A stretch of 64,000 nt of DNA from SB11 sp037968475. GTDB lineage: Bacteria > Bacteroidota > Bacteroidia > UBA8524. The notes below the pieces were generated by a model. It did no database searches. It was not told where the DNA came from and saw nothing but the letters and a program-made list of their open reading frames with translations. Within the stretch, counting starts at the first letter, position 1. Every line of letters begins with the position of its first letter. The stretch lies in the NCBI GenBank assembly GCA_037968475.1, contig JBBKVO010000013.1, positions 123,886 to 187,885 on the forward strand, read 5' to 3'. The translations under genes were made by a program, and so were the position numbers. Positions 17,647 to 26,076 of the stretch are shown one piece after another.

Positions 17647-18069
17647 ATGAAATTAAACAAGAATAAATACGAAAGCGAATTACAGGTTAGGCCTGATGAT
17701 ATTGATATGTTTCAGCATGTGCACAGTGCAAAGTATATTGATTATGTATTGGCTGCCCGCTACGACCAAATGGCACGTTGCTATGGTATGCCTATGGAAG
17801 AGTTTATGCAAAACGGTTTGGGCTGGGTAATAGCTTCTACCTACATGGAATATAAACGTCCGTTAAAAATGGGTGATTATTTTATAGTGCGTACCCAATT
17901 GGTACAGTTTGAAAAACATACTTCCAAAGTTGAATTTGAAATATTGAAAAAAGAGGGACTAAAACTATGCTGCAACGGTCATTTTAATTATACTATGATT
18001 GATATGAAAACCGGCCGCGCAAAGCAATTGCCTGATTGGATTATTGAACGTTATAGTTTGCCCGAATAA
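17647..18069 (+). CDS. acyl-CoA thioesterase (4HBT hotdog fold)
   Basis: A 140-residue single hotdog-fold thioesterase. VRPDDIDMFQHVHSAKYIDYVLAARYDQM is the family signature, with Asp in DDIDMFQHVH as the catalytic acidic residue position in the 4-hydroxybenzoyl-CoA thioesterase type. It hydrolyses acyl-CoA to free acid and CoA; substrate range is not predictable. It lies 46 bp after the carbonic anhydrase gene and 5 bp before the glycosyltransferase gene. Confidence 0.9.
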   Translation: MKLNKNKYESELQVRPDDIDMFQHVHSAKYIDYVLAARYDQMARCYGMPMEEFMQNGLGWVIASTYMEYKRPLKMGDYFIVRTQLVQFEKHTSKVEFEILKKEGLKLCCNGHFNYTMIDMKTGRAKQLPDWIIERYSLPE

Positions 18070-18074
18070 TACCT

Positions 18075-18917
18075 ATGAACTATTTTGTAATACAATGCTA
18101 CGGTAAAGAACGCATACTACGCGAGGCTAAGTTTTGTGTATTATCCTTACTAAAATTTATACAGGAAGATAGCGATTATACAGTTATTTTATATACCGAT
18201 AATGCTCCCTTTTTTAGTGATATAAACGAGTATGTGGTTTGCGAACCTATGACACCCGAAATGGTGCAAGAGTGGAAGGGCGAGCATAACTTTATACACC
18301 GTGTGAAGGTTAAAATGCTGATGCAGTTTGCCCAAAAATACGAGGGGAAATTTATTTATTTAGATAGCGATACATGGTTTAAAAATCATCCGCAACCTTT
18401 GTTTGACTTGATTGATGATAGCAATGCGTTATTGCATTTGCCCGAAGCTCAGCTAAAAAGCAATGCCAACCCTATAATTAAAAAAATACATCGTTTTGTT
18501 AAAGGAAAAGAGTTTACTATTGGCAGCGGCGAAAAGGTGAGCATACCTGCTGAATATTATATGTGGAACGCAGGTGTTATTGGTTTACAAACCCCAGTGA
18601 TGCCTTTGCTTGAAAAGGTATTGCAACTTACCGATGCTATGCTTGCCCAATACCAAAAACACGTAATGGAGCAATTGGCTTTTTCTTACTTTTTACAGAA
18701 AGAATACACCGCACACCGCAGTGATGTTACTATTGAACACTATTGGCCGTATTGCAACGCCGCCGAGCAACCTTTGCAAACTTTTTTTGAAGGCTTAGAA
18801 GGAAAACCTCTTGATGATAAAATAGCTGCTGTTACTGCTTTTGATTGGAGCTTTACACAACAACCTCAAAAGAAAAATGGATTTTTTGGTAAGCTAATAG
18901 CAAAACTTAAACGATAA
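18075..18917 (+). CDS. glycosyltransferase, GT-A fold (GT8-like)
   Basis: A 280-residue protein. It starts with a Rossmann-like strand (NYFVIQCYGKERILREAKF), then shows the metal-binding DxD as YLDSDTWF near residue 97, and YMWNAGVIGLQT with the conserved WNAG turn. This pattern fits GT-A sugar-nucleotide transferases. Donor and acceptor are unknown. It is the last gene of the plus-strand cluster; the right copy of the inverted duplication begins about 60 bp downstream. Confidence 0.75.
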   Translation: MNYFVIQCYGKERILREAKFCVLSLLKFIQEDSDYTVILYTDNAPFFSDINEYVVCEPMTPEMVQEWKGEHNFIHRVKVKMLMQFAQKYEGKFIYLDSDTWFKNHPQPLFDLIDDSNALLHLPEAQLKSNANPIIKKIHRFVKGKEFTIGSGEKVSIPAEYYMWNAGVIGLQTPVMPLLEKVLQLTDAMLAQYQKHVMEQLAFSYFLQKEYTAHRSDVTIEHYWPYCNAAEQPLQTFFEGLEGKPLDDKIAAVTAFDWSFTQQPQKKNGFFGKLIAKLKR

Positions 18918-18978
18918 CAGTTTTTAGCAATCACGCTAGTCAATAAGTCAGTAGGTAAAATATCTATAGGCTTAAAAA

Positions 18979-19062
18979 ATAGGTATTAAAAACCATAAGC
19001 TAAAATTTTAGGGTTACCACTTGGTAAAGTACTACGACTATATTTACCTGCAACTGAAATAA
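18979..19062 (+). pseudogene. decayed 3' stub of the LAS-type peptidase gene
   Basis: On the plus strand the codons read IGIKNHKLKF, stop, GYHLVKYYDYIYLQLK, stop. The intact gene at 3633-4511 ends FGLKNSKLKFQGCHSVRHDD and HIHLQLK. About 16 of 27 positions are identical, the Gln codon CAG is a TAG stop, and the His residues of the HxH region are mostly Tyr, all C-to-T changes. There is no start or upstream part. It points toward rpmA exactly as the intact gene points toward the rpmA stub. Confidence 0.8.
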
Positions 19063-19089
19063 AAAAAGCCCCACAAAAAATGCGGGGCT
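19060..19089 (-). terminator. rpmA terminator
   Basis: The hairpin AGCCCC-ACAAAAAATGC-GGGGCT (19067-19089) is followed on the minus strand by seven T. It lies 23 bp after the rpmA stop. A degenerate version follows the rpmA stub near 3609-3627. Confidence 0.85.
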
Positions 19090-19111
19090 GTATATGTTTA
19101 TTTAAAAACGA

Positions 19112-19483
19112 TTATGCTTCTGTAGATGTAGTTTCTTCGGTAGCAGGTGCTTCTTCAACAGGAGCCTCAACTACTGGTGCTTTTGCTTTCTTCACTGCTT
19201 TCGCAGGAGCTACAACAGCTACTTCTTGTTTAATTGGTTCTATAGAAACAAAAGAACGGTTGTCTTTACGTTTCCTAAATACCACAGTACCATCAACCAA
19301 AGCGAACAAAGTATGGTCTTTACCAATACCTACGTTTTCAGAAGGATGGTGTTTAGTACCACGTTGTCTTACTATTATATTACCGGCGATAATTGATTGA
19401 CCACCGAATATTTTAACGCCTAAGCGTTTGCTATGCGATTCGCGACCGTTTTTCGAACTACCGGCACCTTTTTTATGAGCCAT
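19112..19483 (-). CDS. rpmA: 50S ribosomal protein L27 with an Ala/Val-rich C-terminal extension
   Basis: A 123-residue L27. It begins MAHKKGAGSSKNGRESHSKR and has GVKIFGGQSIIAGNIIVRQRG, which are invariant features of the protein at the peptidyl-transferase centre. Residues 1-85 are the normal protein; the last 38 residues are a low-complexity Ala, Val, Glu and Lys tail not found in E. coli L27. It follows rplU by 38 bp in the usual order. Confidence 0.97.
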   Translation of the reverse strand: MAHKKGAGSSKNGRESHSKRLGVKIFGGQSIIAGNIIVRQRGTKHHPSENVGIGKDHTLFALVDGTVVFRKRKDNRSFVSIEPIKQEVAVVAPAKAVKKAKAPVVEAPVEEAPATEETTSTEA

Positions 19484-19521
19484 TGTATTATACTTTAAAT
19501 GTTAAACAGTTAAACAAAAAA

Positions 19522-19836
19522 TTAGGCGGTGATGCCCTCAATCTTAATTTTGGTAAATTGTTGACGGTGACCGTTTTGTTTTTGATAGCCTTTACGGCGT
19601 TTCTTTTTAAACACAATCACTTTGTCGCCTTTTAAGTGTTCCAACACTTTGGCGGTTACTTTTGCGCCTTCAACAGTGGGGGCTCCTACTTTTATGCTAC
19701 CATCGTTATCAATCAACAATACATTTTCAAATGCAAGGCTATCGCCTACTTTGTTGTCGTTAAAACGGTGTACATAAAGAGTTTGGTCTTTCTCCACTTT
19801 AAACTGCTGACCGGCTATTTCTACTATTGCGTACAT
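19522..19836 (-). CDS. rplU: 50S ribosomal protein L21
   Basis: A 104-residue L21 starting MYAIVEIAGQQFKVEKDQ and ending with the 23S-rRNA-binding GHRQQFTKIKIEGI region. The ATG at 19836 is preferred over the GTG immediately upstream because L21 proteins start MYAIV. It lies upstream of rpmA in the conserved order, behind a clear Bacteroidota promoter. Confidence 0.97.
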   Translation of the reverse strand: MYAIVEIAGQQFKVEKDQTLYVHRFNDNKVGDSLAFENVLLIDNDGSIKVGAPTVEGAKVTAKVLEHLKGDKVIVFKKKRRKGYQKQNGHRQQFTKIKIEGITA

Positions 19837-19859
19837 CACTTAATTTTTTTTAAGGACGG

Positions 19860-19890
19860 CAAAGATATTAAACTTCTACATAATATCAAA
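19860..19890 (-). promoter_or_regulatory. Bacteroidota promoter of rplU-rpmA
   Basis: On the minus strand a -33 box TTTG (19890-19887) is separated by 19 nt from the -7 box TATCTTTG (19867-19860). This fits the TTTG / TAnnTTTG consensus of the Bacteroidota primary sigma factor. Predicted start of transcription is about 17 bp before the ATG. Confidence 0.75.
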
Positions 19891-19994
19891 CACCTAACCA
19901 CTTAATATTATTAAATTAGTTAGTCAAAGTTTATGTTCTCTACCGCAATAAATAAACGGTTGCAAGATAAGTATTCTTACGCTTGCATTTTGGT

Positions 19995-20027
19995 TTTGCC
20001 AACACTATGGTTTTAGTTTTAACTTTG
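19995..20027 (+). promoter_or_regulatory. Bacteroidota promoter of the secreted nuclease gene
   Basis: A -33 box TTTG (19995-19998), a 21-nt spacer and a -7 box TAACTTTG (20020-20027) match the phylum consensus. The gene starts at 20046. Confidence 0.7.
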
Positions 20028-20045
20028 CATATTAACTAATTAGCC

Positions 20046-21221
20046 ATGTCTCTTCGTCCTGTATTTATATTTCTTCTAACCCTACTATATACTCCAACAT
20101 TTGCACAAGTACCCAAACTAGGTAACGATACTTTGCTGGATGTAGCCACTTGGAACGTGGAGTGGCTGGGCGAAAGCGGTTATGGCCCCACTGACGAGAA
20201 CCTGCAATACAACAATGTAAAAAACCTTATTGCCCAAACTGATTTTGACGTGATTGCTTTGCAAGAAATGAGCAATGGCAATACCTTTTTTAATCTTAGC
20301 GATTTTTTATTCTCTAAATACGGTGCGTTAAACTCAACCTTTCAGGCTACACAAAAGATGTGCTTCTTTTATAAAAAAAGTATGTTTGAGATTATACCTT
20401 CCCTATCAAAAAATATATTGTTGCAATATGCCAATTACGAGTTTGCAACCCGCCCACCCTTGCAAGTTGCCCTACAAACTATTGGTGGAGATAAAACTGA
20501 CACCTTATATTTTATTGTGGTGCACATGAAAGCCAATACAGGCAATACCACTGCCAAACAAGAGGCTTACAATAGGCGAAAAGCGGCGGCAGGCTACCTC
20601 AAAACCTATATTGAACAAGACCTACAGGGCAAAAAATGTATTGTTTTGGGTGATTGGAACGACGATTTGAATAAATCAATTTTTAACAATGCACAGACCC
20701 CATACCAGCAGTTGCTAGATGATGGCTACCAATTTGCCACCAAACCACTAAGTGATGCTGGTAAACGATCGTATGCGTTTGGGGGTGGCATGATTGACCA
20801 TATTTTATTAGCTAAAAGTATTGATAGTTTTTATATTTCATCATCGGCAACGGTGTTTGATGGGGTGGGTAATTATATTAGCAATTATAGCAATACCACA
20901 TCCGACCATTACCCTGTTTATGCTTTTTTTGATTGGAAAAAACTAACCACAAAACCTGTATCTCCTCCCCTACCTACATCAATAACTGATACTGATATTT
21001 TACCTGAACTTACACTATATCCCAACCCCGCCAGCAATTTTATCTCCTTAAATAAGCAAGCTGATGAGGTTGTTATATATAATATGTTGGGCAGTGAGCA
21101 AATGCGTTTCACTTCGCCACAAAGCTCGTATGATATTAGCAGGCTAGAAAACGGCTTATATGTTTTTAAAATTGATATTGAAGGGAAAAACACATTTGTT
21201 AGGGTAGCTGTAAAGCACTAA
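20046..21221 (+). CDS. secreted endonuclease/exonuclease/phosphatase-family protein with type A T9SS tail
   Basis: A 391-residue protein. A signal peptide ends near FAQ (residue 21). The EEP domain (about 30-300) shows VATWNVEWLGE, DVIALQEMSNG, FIVVHMKAN, VLGDWNDD and TSDHYPVYAFF, the complete set of catalytic blocks. The C-terminal 75 residues (ELTLYPNPASNFISL, then LENGLYVFKI) are a type A sorting domain for the type IX secretion system. It is expected to be a released or surface-bound phosphodiesterase or nuclease. Its stop codon directly abuts the stop of the convergent racemase gene. Confidence 0.93.
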   Translation: MSLRPVFIFLLTLLYTPTFAQVPKLGNDTLLDVATWNVEWLGESGYGPTDENLQYNNVKNLIAQTDFDVIALQEMSNGNTFFNLSDFLFSKYGALNSTFQATQKMCFFYKKSMFEIIPSLSKNILLQYANYEFATRPPLQVALQTIGGDKTDTLYFIVVHMKANTGNTTAKQEAYNRRKAAAGYLKTYIEQDLQGKKCIVLGDWNDDLNKSIFNNAQTPYQQLLDDGYQFATKPLSDAGKRSYAFGGGMIDHILLAKSIDSFYISSSATVFDGVGNYISNYSNTTSDHYPVYAFFDWKKLTTKPVSPPLPTSITDTDILPELTLYPNPASNFISLNKQADEVVIYNMLGSEQMRFTSPQSSYDISRLENGLYVFKIDIEGKNTFVRVAVKH

Positions 21222-22295
21222 CTACTCTACAATTTTTTCTACATAGGTTGAGTTTAGCACCCGCAAAGCACCCATATATTTTAGGCTAAACGATACTACA
21301 TCACCTACTTTATACCCCTGAAAATTGTCTCCCAAATCTAAGGCTATCATATCGCTGCTAGCACCTACTACTTCTATATTTTCATCATCGGGCATTAAAA
21401 ACTGCGGGTTGGATATATCTAATACACCCAAATCGAGCAAGGCTCGGTGGGTAGTTTTTCCATAATCCTCCTCGTTCACCTCAAAAGCCTCTCCCGATGG
21501 ATTTAAGCCCATTTCACCAACGGGTACCATTGGTTTTTCAGCAATTTCTATTATCTCGGCAAATAACTTAAACACATCAGGCTCCATACCTTTAATAGGC
21601 TCTTCTGTAACCAAATTATTGCCAAAAAACAAGGTTTCGCCCACCCTAAAATGGTTTATACTTTTGGGTAATACTTTGCGCAGTAACATAGGTATCACTA
21701 CCGATGTTCCACCCGTTACCCAAGGTATTTTTTTGTTAAATTTTGCTTCAATCAGTTGTTTGTATAAACCCAATTGTATCAACTTGTCTTCTGAAGGAAA
21801 AACACCGCTAAGACAATTTAGATTAGTGCCCAATCCTCGTATTTCTATATTAGGAAGCCTAAAAATGCTTTCGTAAAAATCTATAAGGTTTTCACCCACC
21901 ACGCCTTCGCGTAGGTCGCCCATTTCTATCATTATAATAATCTTATGGGTACGGTTTTGTCGTACCGCCTCTTCTGATAGCCATTTAATGGTTTGCAACT
22001 CTGTATTAAAACTAACATCGGCATATTTCACTATGCCTTCTATACTGCGCTTGGCAGGTGGCTTTATATATACAGTTTGTACATTGGGGTTTATTTTTTT
22101 TATAGTGCGCAGGTTTGATAAACGGGCATCGCAAATTTCGGTCATACCCAATTTCAATAAAAGTTCTAAGTATTCTTTTTGCCCGCAAAGCAATTTTGAA
22201 ACTGCTGCCCACTCAATATTATTTTTGGTAAACAGCTTATCCAAGTACTTGTAGTTTTTCTCAAGTTTGTTTTTGTATAGTTTCAAATATGCCAT
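21222..22295 (-). CDS. alanine/ornithine racemase family PLP-dependent enzyme
   Basis: A 357-residue PLP enzyme of the alanine-racemase-like TIM-barrel fold, with AAVSKLLCGQKEYLELLL (PLP lysine in AVSK), IMIEMGDLREGV, IRGLGTNLNCL and WVTGGTSVVIPM segments typical of the ornithine/amino-acid racemase group (OrrA/YhfX-like). It interconverts L- and D-amino acids; the exact substrate is open. It is followed by a GNAT gene 12 bp away in the same transcription direction upstream, and a solute symporter, suggesting use of an imported amino acid. Confidence 0.87.
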   Translation of the reverse strand: MAYLKLYKNKLEKNYKYLDKLFTKNNIEWAAVSKLLCGQKEYLELLLKLGMTEICDARLSNLRTIKKINPNVQTVYIKPPAKRSIEGIVKYADVSFNTELQTIKWLSEEAVRQNRTHKIIIMIEMGDLREGVVGENLIDFYESIFRLPNIEIRGLGTNLNCLSGVFPSEDKLIQLGLYKQLIEAKFNKKIPWVTGGTSVVIPMLLRKVLPKSINHFRVGETLFFGNNLVTEEPIKGMEPDVFKLFAEIIEIAEKPMVPVGEMGLNPSGEAFEVNEEDYGKTTHRALLDLGVLDISNPQFLMPDDENIEVVGASSDMIALDLGDNFQGYKVGDVVSFSLKYMGALRVLNSTYVEKIVE

Positions 22296-22306
22296 AATAG
22301 TAGGGG

Positions 22307-22747
22307 TTATCGTTTAAGCCTCATTTCTAAATACGGATTTGTAAATCCATATTTTTCATACATAAAACGAGCTGGATTGTCTTTTTCTACGTGTAGAGCT
22401 ACATCACCCACAGCACGTTTAAGGGTTTCATCCATTAACGCTCTGCCAACACCTTTGCCCCTAAATTGTCCGTGCGATGCTATGTATACCAAAATGTTTT
22501 CGGGTATATAGCCGCCCATACCGGTTTTGTTTACTATTACTGCACCAATAATATCTTCGCCTTCACTGGCAACCACTGCAAACCCTCCAAAGCCGTTGTT
22601 TCGCTCCATAGCAAAATCGAGGCAGCGACTTATGCTTTCTTTATCATCGCCATATTGATCAAGATGTTGGTGAAGAAATGCTACAATTTGTGCATCAGTA
22701 AATGGTGTATTGCTGTTTGTATTGGCATCTATATAGTTAATATTCAT
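22307..22747 (-). CDS. GNAT acetyltransferase
   Basis: A 146-residue single GNAT domain with ILVYIASHGQFRGKGVGRALMDE, where FRGKGVGRAL is the acetyl-CoA loop, and ARFMYEKYGFTNPY near the C-terminus. It starts in the stop of the symporter gene (ATGA overlap of 4 bp) and is followed 11 bp later by the racemase gene, so the three form one operon: uptake, acetylation and racemisation of amino-acid-like compounds is an inference. Confidence 0.9.
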   Translation of the reverse strand: MNINYIDANTNSNTPFTDAQIVAFLHQHLDQYGDDKESISRCLDFAMERNNGFGGFAVVASEGEDIIGAVIVNKTGMGGYIPENILVYIASHGQFRGKGVGRALMDETLKRAVGDVALHVEKDNPARFMYEKYGFTNPYLEMRLKR

Positions 22748-24261
22748 ATTGCTAATTGTTTTTTATTGGGAAATAAGTATGATAAAAGAATAAAGAAAAC
22801 AGTGGCCGCAGTAATGCCCACTAAGTTAGCATCTAAAACGCCAAATAGTTTCACCTCGGCCAATAAAAGTATAAGTGTTGTAGTGCCACCCACCAACATA
22901 GCTACAAAAGCTGCCACAGTGCTGCTTCTCTTCCAAAAAAATGCACCGATAATGGGGACTAATAAGCCCGATACCATAAAGGCATATGATTGCAGCATTA
23001 AATCTAACACACTGGTAACGGCTGATGCTATTATTAGTGCTATTGCCCCCAAAACAAGGGTAGCCACTTGCGAGAAGCGCAGCAACTGACTGTGTTTTAA
23101 GGGAACAAATTTTTCTATAATATCGGTTACAACATTGCCCGACGCTGCCATTAGGCAACTATCGGCAGTTGAAAGTATGGCTGAAAAGTAGGCCGACATC
23201 ATTAAACCCATTAAACCAACAGGCAAAATGGTTTTTAGTAGCATGGGCAAGCCCATTTCTACATCAATATCGCCAATGGCAACTATGCCTTCGTGTGCAA
23301 ACATACCTTGCAGCAATGCCACTCGCGAAAACATACCCAGCATTACCCCCATTATGGCCATTATAGGCCACTCAAAAAGGCCTGCTATAAACCATGCTTT
23401 TTGTGCTTCTTTTTGACCTTTGCAAGCATAAATACGCTGATAGAGAGTCATCCCTACAAACCAAATGGGTATAATAGTTATACTCCAATTTACAATTTGG
23501 TGCCAGCTAATATTGGTAAACGATAGAAACTCGGGTTCCAAAGTGGCTTGTATAGCCTCCCATCCGCCAATAGCACTGTAGCCCATGGGTATGCCTATAA
23601 ATATAAGCCCTCCCATTAGTATTATCCACTGCACAGTATCGGTATATATTACGGCTTTAATGCCACCCATTACGGTATACACTACTGCTATAATGCCCAT
23701 TATGTATAGGGCTGAGTTTAAATTTAAATCGGAAAAGGTGGCCGAAGCTAATTTTGCCCCTGCCAACAGTTGTGAACTGGTGAAACCCAAGTAACCAATG
23801 GCTGAAATGATACCAGCTAATAAAGCTACCCAAGGGCCATAGTAGTGTTTAAATATTTGGGGGAAGGTATACAGGTTTATCTTTTTTGATAGCTTACTTA
23901 CCTTGGGTATAAGCACCACAGCACTTAGCCATGCACCTATTAGCCCTGTAAACAACATCCACGAGCCGGATAGCCCCATAGTGAAGCCCAAACCGCCCAA
24001 GCCTACGGAAAAACCTCCGCCAACATCGGTTGCTACTACTGATAAGCCAACGTGCCAGCTACTCATAGAACGTCCACCAACATAATAATCTTCGGCTGTT
24101 TTGTTTTTCTTGAGAAAGAAAAAACCAATGCCGAGCATGATTAACATGTAGACTACAAAAATTAATATATCAATAATATGCACTTTGTGATGGTATTTTG
24201 ATGAAAAGAAATATTTTTTAGCTAGATGATTTCCTAAACTAAAAATCAAATAAAAGAACAA
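22744..24261 (-). CDS. sodium:solute symporter family transporter
   Basis: A protein of up to 505 residues with about thirteen transmembrane segments of the SSS (LeuT-fold) family. YYVGGRSMSSWHVGLSVVATDVG is the signature of the first part of the fold. Homologues usually begin near IIDILIFVVYM, so the real start may be a GTG at about 24183 rather than the upstream Met; the extra N-terminal 26 residues are doubtful. It takes up a solute with sodium. The neighbouring racemase and acetyltransferase genes suggest an amino-acid-type substrate. Confidence 0.9.
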   Translation of the reverse strand: MFFYLIFSLGNHLAKKYFFSSKYHHKVHIIDILIFVVYMLIMLGIGFFFLKKNKTAEDYYVGGRSMSSWHVGLSVVATDVGGGFSVGLGGLGFTMGLSGSWMLFTGLIGAWLSAVVLIPKVSKLSKKINLYTFPQIFKHYYGPWVALLAGIISAIGYLGFTSSQLLAGAKLASATFSDLNLNSALYIMGIIAVVYTVMGGIKAVIYTDTVQWIILMGGLIFIGIPMGYSAIGGWEAIQATLEPEFLSFTNISWHQIVNWSITIIPIWFVGMTLYQRIYACKGQKEAQKAWFIAGLFEWPIMAIMGVMLGMFSRVALLQGMFAHEGIVAIGDIDVEMGLPMLLKTILPVGLMGLMMSAYFSAILSTADSCLMAASGNVVTDIIEKFVPLKHSQLLRFSQVATLVLGAIALIIASAVTSVLDLMLQSYAFMVSGLLVPIIGAFFWKRSSTVAAFVAMLVGGTTTLILLLAEVKLFGVLDANLVGITAATVFFILLSYLFPNKKQLAI

Positions 24262-24523
24262 AAACTAATATGCACCAATATACTATATACTACGGTGGGA
24301 TGCAGTATTTGTGAGCAGCTTTGCGCTTGTTTACTAAAAAAAGAAACTCACTTAGAACGGTATGACTAGATAACTTTATTAAATAAGGCAAAACAAAAAT
24401 CCTCTCTGTTTTCCATCTTTATTTACAAAAAAATAAGTGCAAATGTAGTGTTTAATAACTGTATTTTCAAATTAATTTACTGTTGGCATTCGTAAACGGT
24501 GTGTATACTTACGGCATAGCTAC

Positions 24524-24531
24524 TAACTTTG
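24524..24531 (+). promoter_or_regulatory. -7 element immediately before the patatin start
   Basis: TAACTTTG matches the Bacteroidota -7 box, but it ends only four bases before the GTG start. No convincing TTTG lies 19-21 nt upstream. If it is used, the mRNA would be leaderless or nearly so. Confidence 0.4.
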
Positions 24532-24535
24532 TAGT

Positions 24536-25315
24536 GTGGAAACAAAACACAAATTTGGCCTTACACTATCAGGCGGAGGTGTAAAGGGGCTTGCACATGC
24601 AGGTGCATTGAAGGCATTAAGCGATAATGATTTACACCCAACCTGCATTTCGGGTACAAGTGCCGGTGCTATGATAGGTGCACTGTATGCAGCGGGAGTA
24701 AAACCTGATACTATTTTAGAACTGATAAACAATATTTCACTATTTGGTTTGCATAATTTTAGCTGGCGTAAGCCGGGCTTTTTCGATATTTCGTTTTTAA
24801 CAGACATACTGGAAAAGCATTTGGGCGACAGTACTTTTGAAGATTTACCTATTGAACTGCACACTGTAGCTACCGATTTAATTTCAGCACAAAGCAAGGT
24901 GTTTAACAGCGGCAAACTTATACCCGCAATATTAGCATCATGTGCTTTCCCTATGTTGTTTTCTCCAATACAAATTGATACAGGATGGTATGCTGATGGT
25001 GGAATAACCAATAACTTTCCTGTGAATATTGTACGTTCTAAATGTGAAAAATTATTGGGTATATATGTTAGCCCACTACAAACTGTTGATGAGAAGGCTC
25101 TTGATAACACCTTGAAAATTGTTGACCGAGTGTACAGGATATCTATCAACTACAACTCTGTACAAAAATTTAGTGCCTGCGATTGGGTTATTTACCCTAA
25201 AGAACTGGAAGAATACAGTACTTTTGATATGCGAAAAGCCAGTAAAATTTATGATATCGGTTATAAAGCAGCTTTAAAAATTGTAGATGAAATAAAAAAC
25301 GAAACAACTAAATAA
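24536..25315 (+). CDS. patatin-like phospholipase family protein
   Basis: A 259-residue protein. It has the oxyanion loop SGGGVKGLAHAG, the nucleophile elbow GTSAGA and the catalytic Asp in ADGGITNNFP, the Ser-Asp dyad of patatin-type lipid acyl hydrolases. It is cytoplasmic or membrane-associated by sequence, with no signal peptide and no beta-barrel extension. The start is GTG; the next in-frame alternatives would cut into the first beta strand. It stands alone between the symporter operon and the LytTR genes. Confidence 0.92.
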   Translation: METKHKFGLTLSGGGVKGLAHAGALKALSDNDLHPTCISGTSAGAMIGALYAAGVKPDTILELINNISLFGLHNFSWRKPGFFDISFLTDILEKHLGDSTFEDLPIELHTVATDLISAQSKVFNSGKLIPAILASCAFPMLFSPIQIDTGWYADGGITNNFPVNIVRSKCEKLLGIYVSPLQTVDEKALDNTLKIVDRVYRISINYNSVQKFSACDWVIYPKELEEYSTFDMRKASKIYDIGYKAALKIVDEIKNETTK

Positions 25316-25329
25316 CTTACAAGTCAGAA

Positions 25330-26076
25330 TTACTCAACTTTATGATTTTTAATCATCTCAAGAAACTCATTCTTTTTTCTGCTTGATACATAAACTGTAT
25401 CACCATTTACCATAACAACCTCACCACCCCTACCCTTTATATACTTGGTAATGTGCGCCATATTGATAAGATAGGATTTGTGTACCCTATAAAATCCTTT
25501 TGTAGCCAATTGCGCCTCGTACTCGTAAATGGGTTTAGCTGATGTTATCTTTTTACCTGTATTAAGTATTACATGAGTATAGTTTCCATCACCTTCAAAA
25601 TATATAACAGCATCATACTCTACCAAATAAATCTCTTTGTAATCGCTGATTAGCAATTTATCATTTATTTGTAAATTTTCTTTTTGCAGGGCTACTAATG
25701 TGCCACTGTTATATAAATTTGCCCTATTATATATTTTGTCCATTGCAACCTTAAACTCAGCAGGACTAATGGGCTTTAACAAATAATCAACTGCCGAAAG
25801 TTTTATAGCAGGAATGGCGAAATGCTCAAATGCTGTGATGAATAATAACTGGAAATCAAACTCACCAATTTCTTTAAAAATATCAAAAGCACTGCGCCCG
25901 TATAGCTGTATATCTAAAATAACCAACTGCGGTTGGGTTTCTCGTATTAGTCGTATTGCCTCATCAACACTACCTGTTTCGCCCACTACTTCTATAAATG
26001 GGGCTGTATCGGCAATTAACTTTTTAATAAAGTCCCTGCTTTGGGTTTCGTCTTCAATTAATAGTGTTTTAATCAT
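25330..26076 (-). CDS. LytTR-family response regulator
   Basis: A 248-residue regulator. The receiver domain (1-120) has the acidic pocket EDE, the phosphoacceptor Asp in LVILDIQLYGRS and Lys in DYLLKPIS. The C-terminal LytTR DNA-binding domain (about 140-245) shows IYFEGDGNYTHVIL and FYRVHKSYLINMAHI. It overlaps the sensor kinase gene by 8 bp, the usual kinase-to-regulator coupling. Confidence 0.95.
   Translation of the reverse strand: MIKTLLIEDETQSRDFIKKLIADTAPFIEVVGETGSVDEAIRLIRETQPQLVILDIQLYGRSAFDIFKEIGEFDFQLLFITAFEHFAIPAIKLSAVDYLLKPISPAEFKVAMDKIYNRANLYNSGTLVALQKENLQINDKLLISDYKEIYLVEYDAVIYFEGDGNYTHVILNTGKKITSAKPIYEYEAQLATKGFYRVHKSYLINMAHITKYIKGRGGEVVMVNGDTVYVSSRKKNEFLEMIKNHKVE

Larger units (their letters stand above)
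18979..19262. repeat. inverted duplication, copy B (peptidase 3' stub, terminator, rpmA 3' end)
   Basis: Inverted partner of the block at 3501-3690. It contains the peptidase stub, the rpmA terminator and the 3' half of intact rpmA. The alignment includes about 20 bases around the shared stop (TTTATTTCAGTTGCAGGT on one strand) identical in both copies. The Ala-rich L27 tail is present here and mostly missing in copy A. Edges are approximate. Confidence 0.8.
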
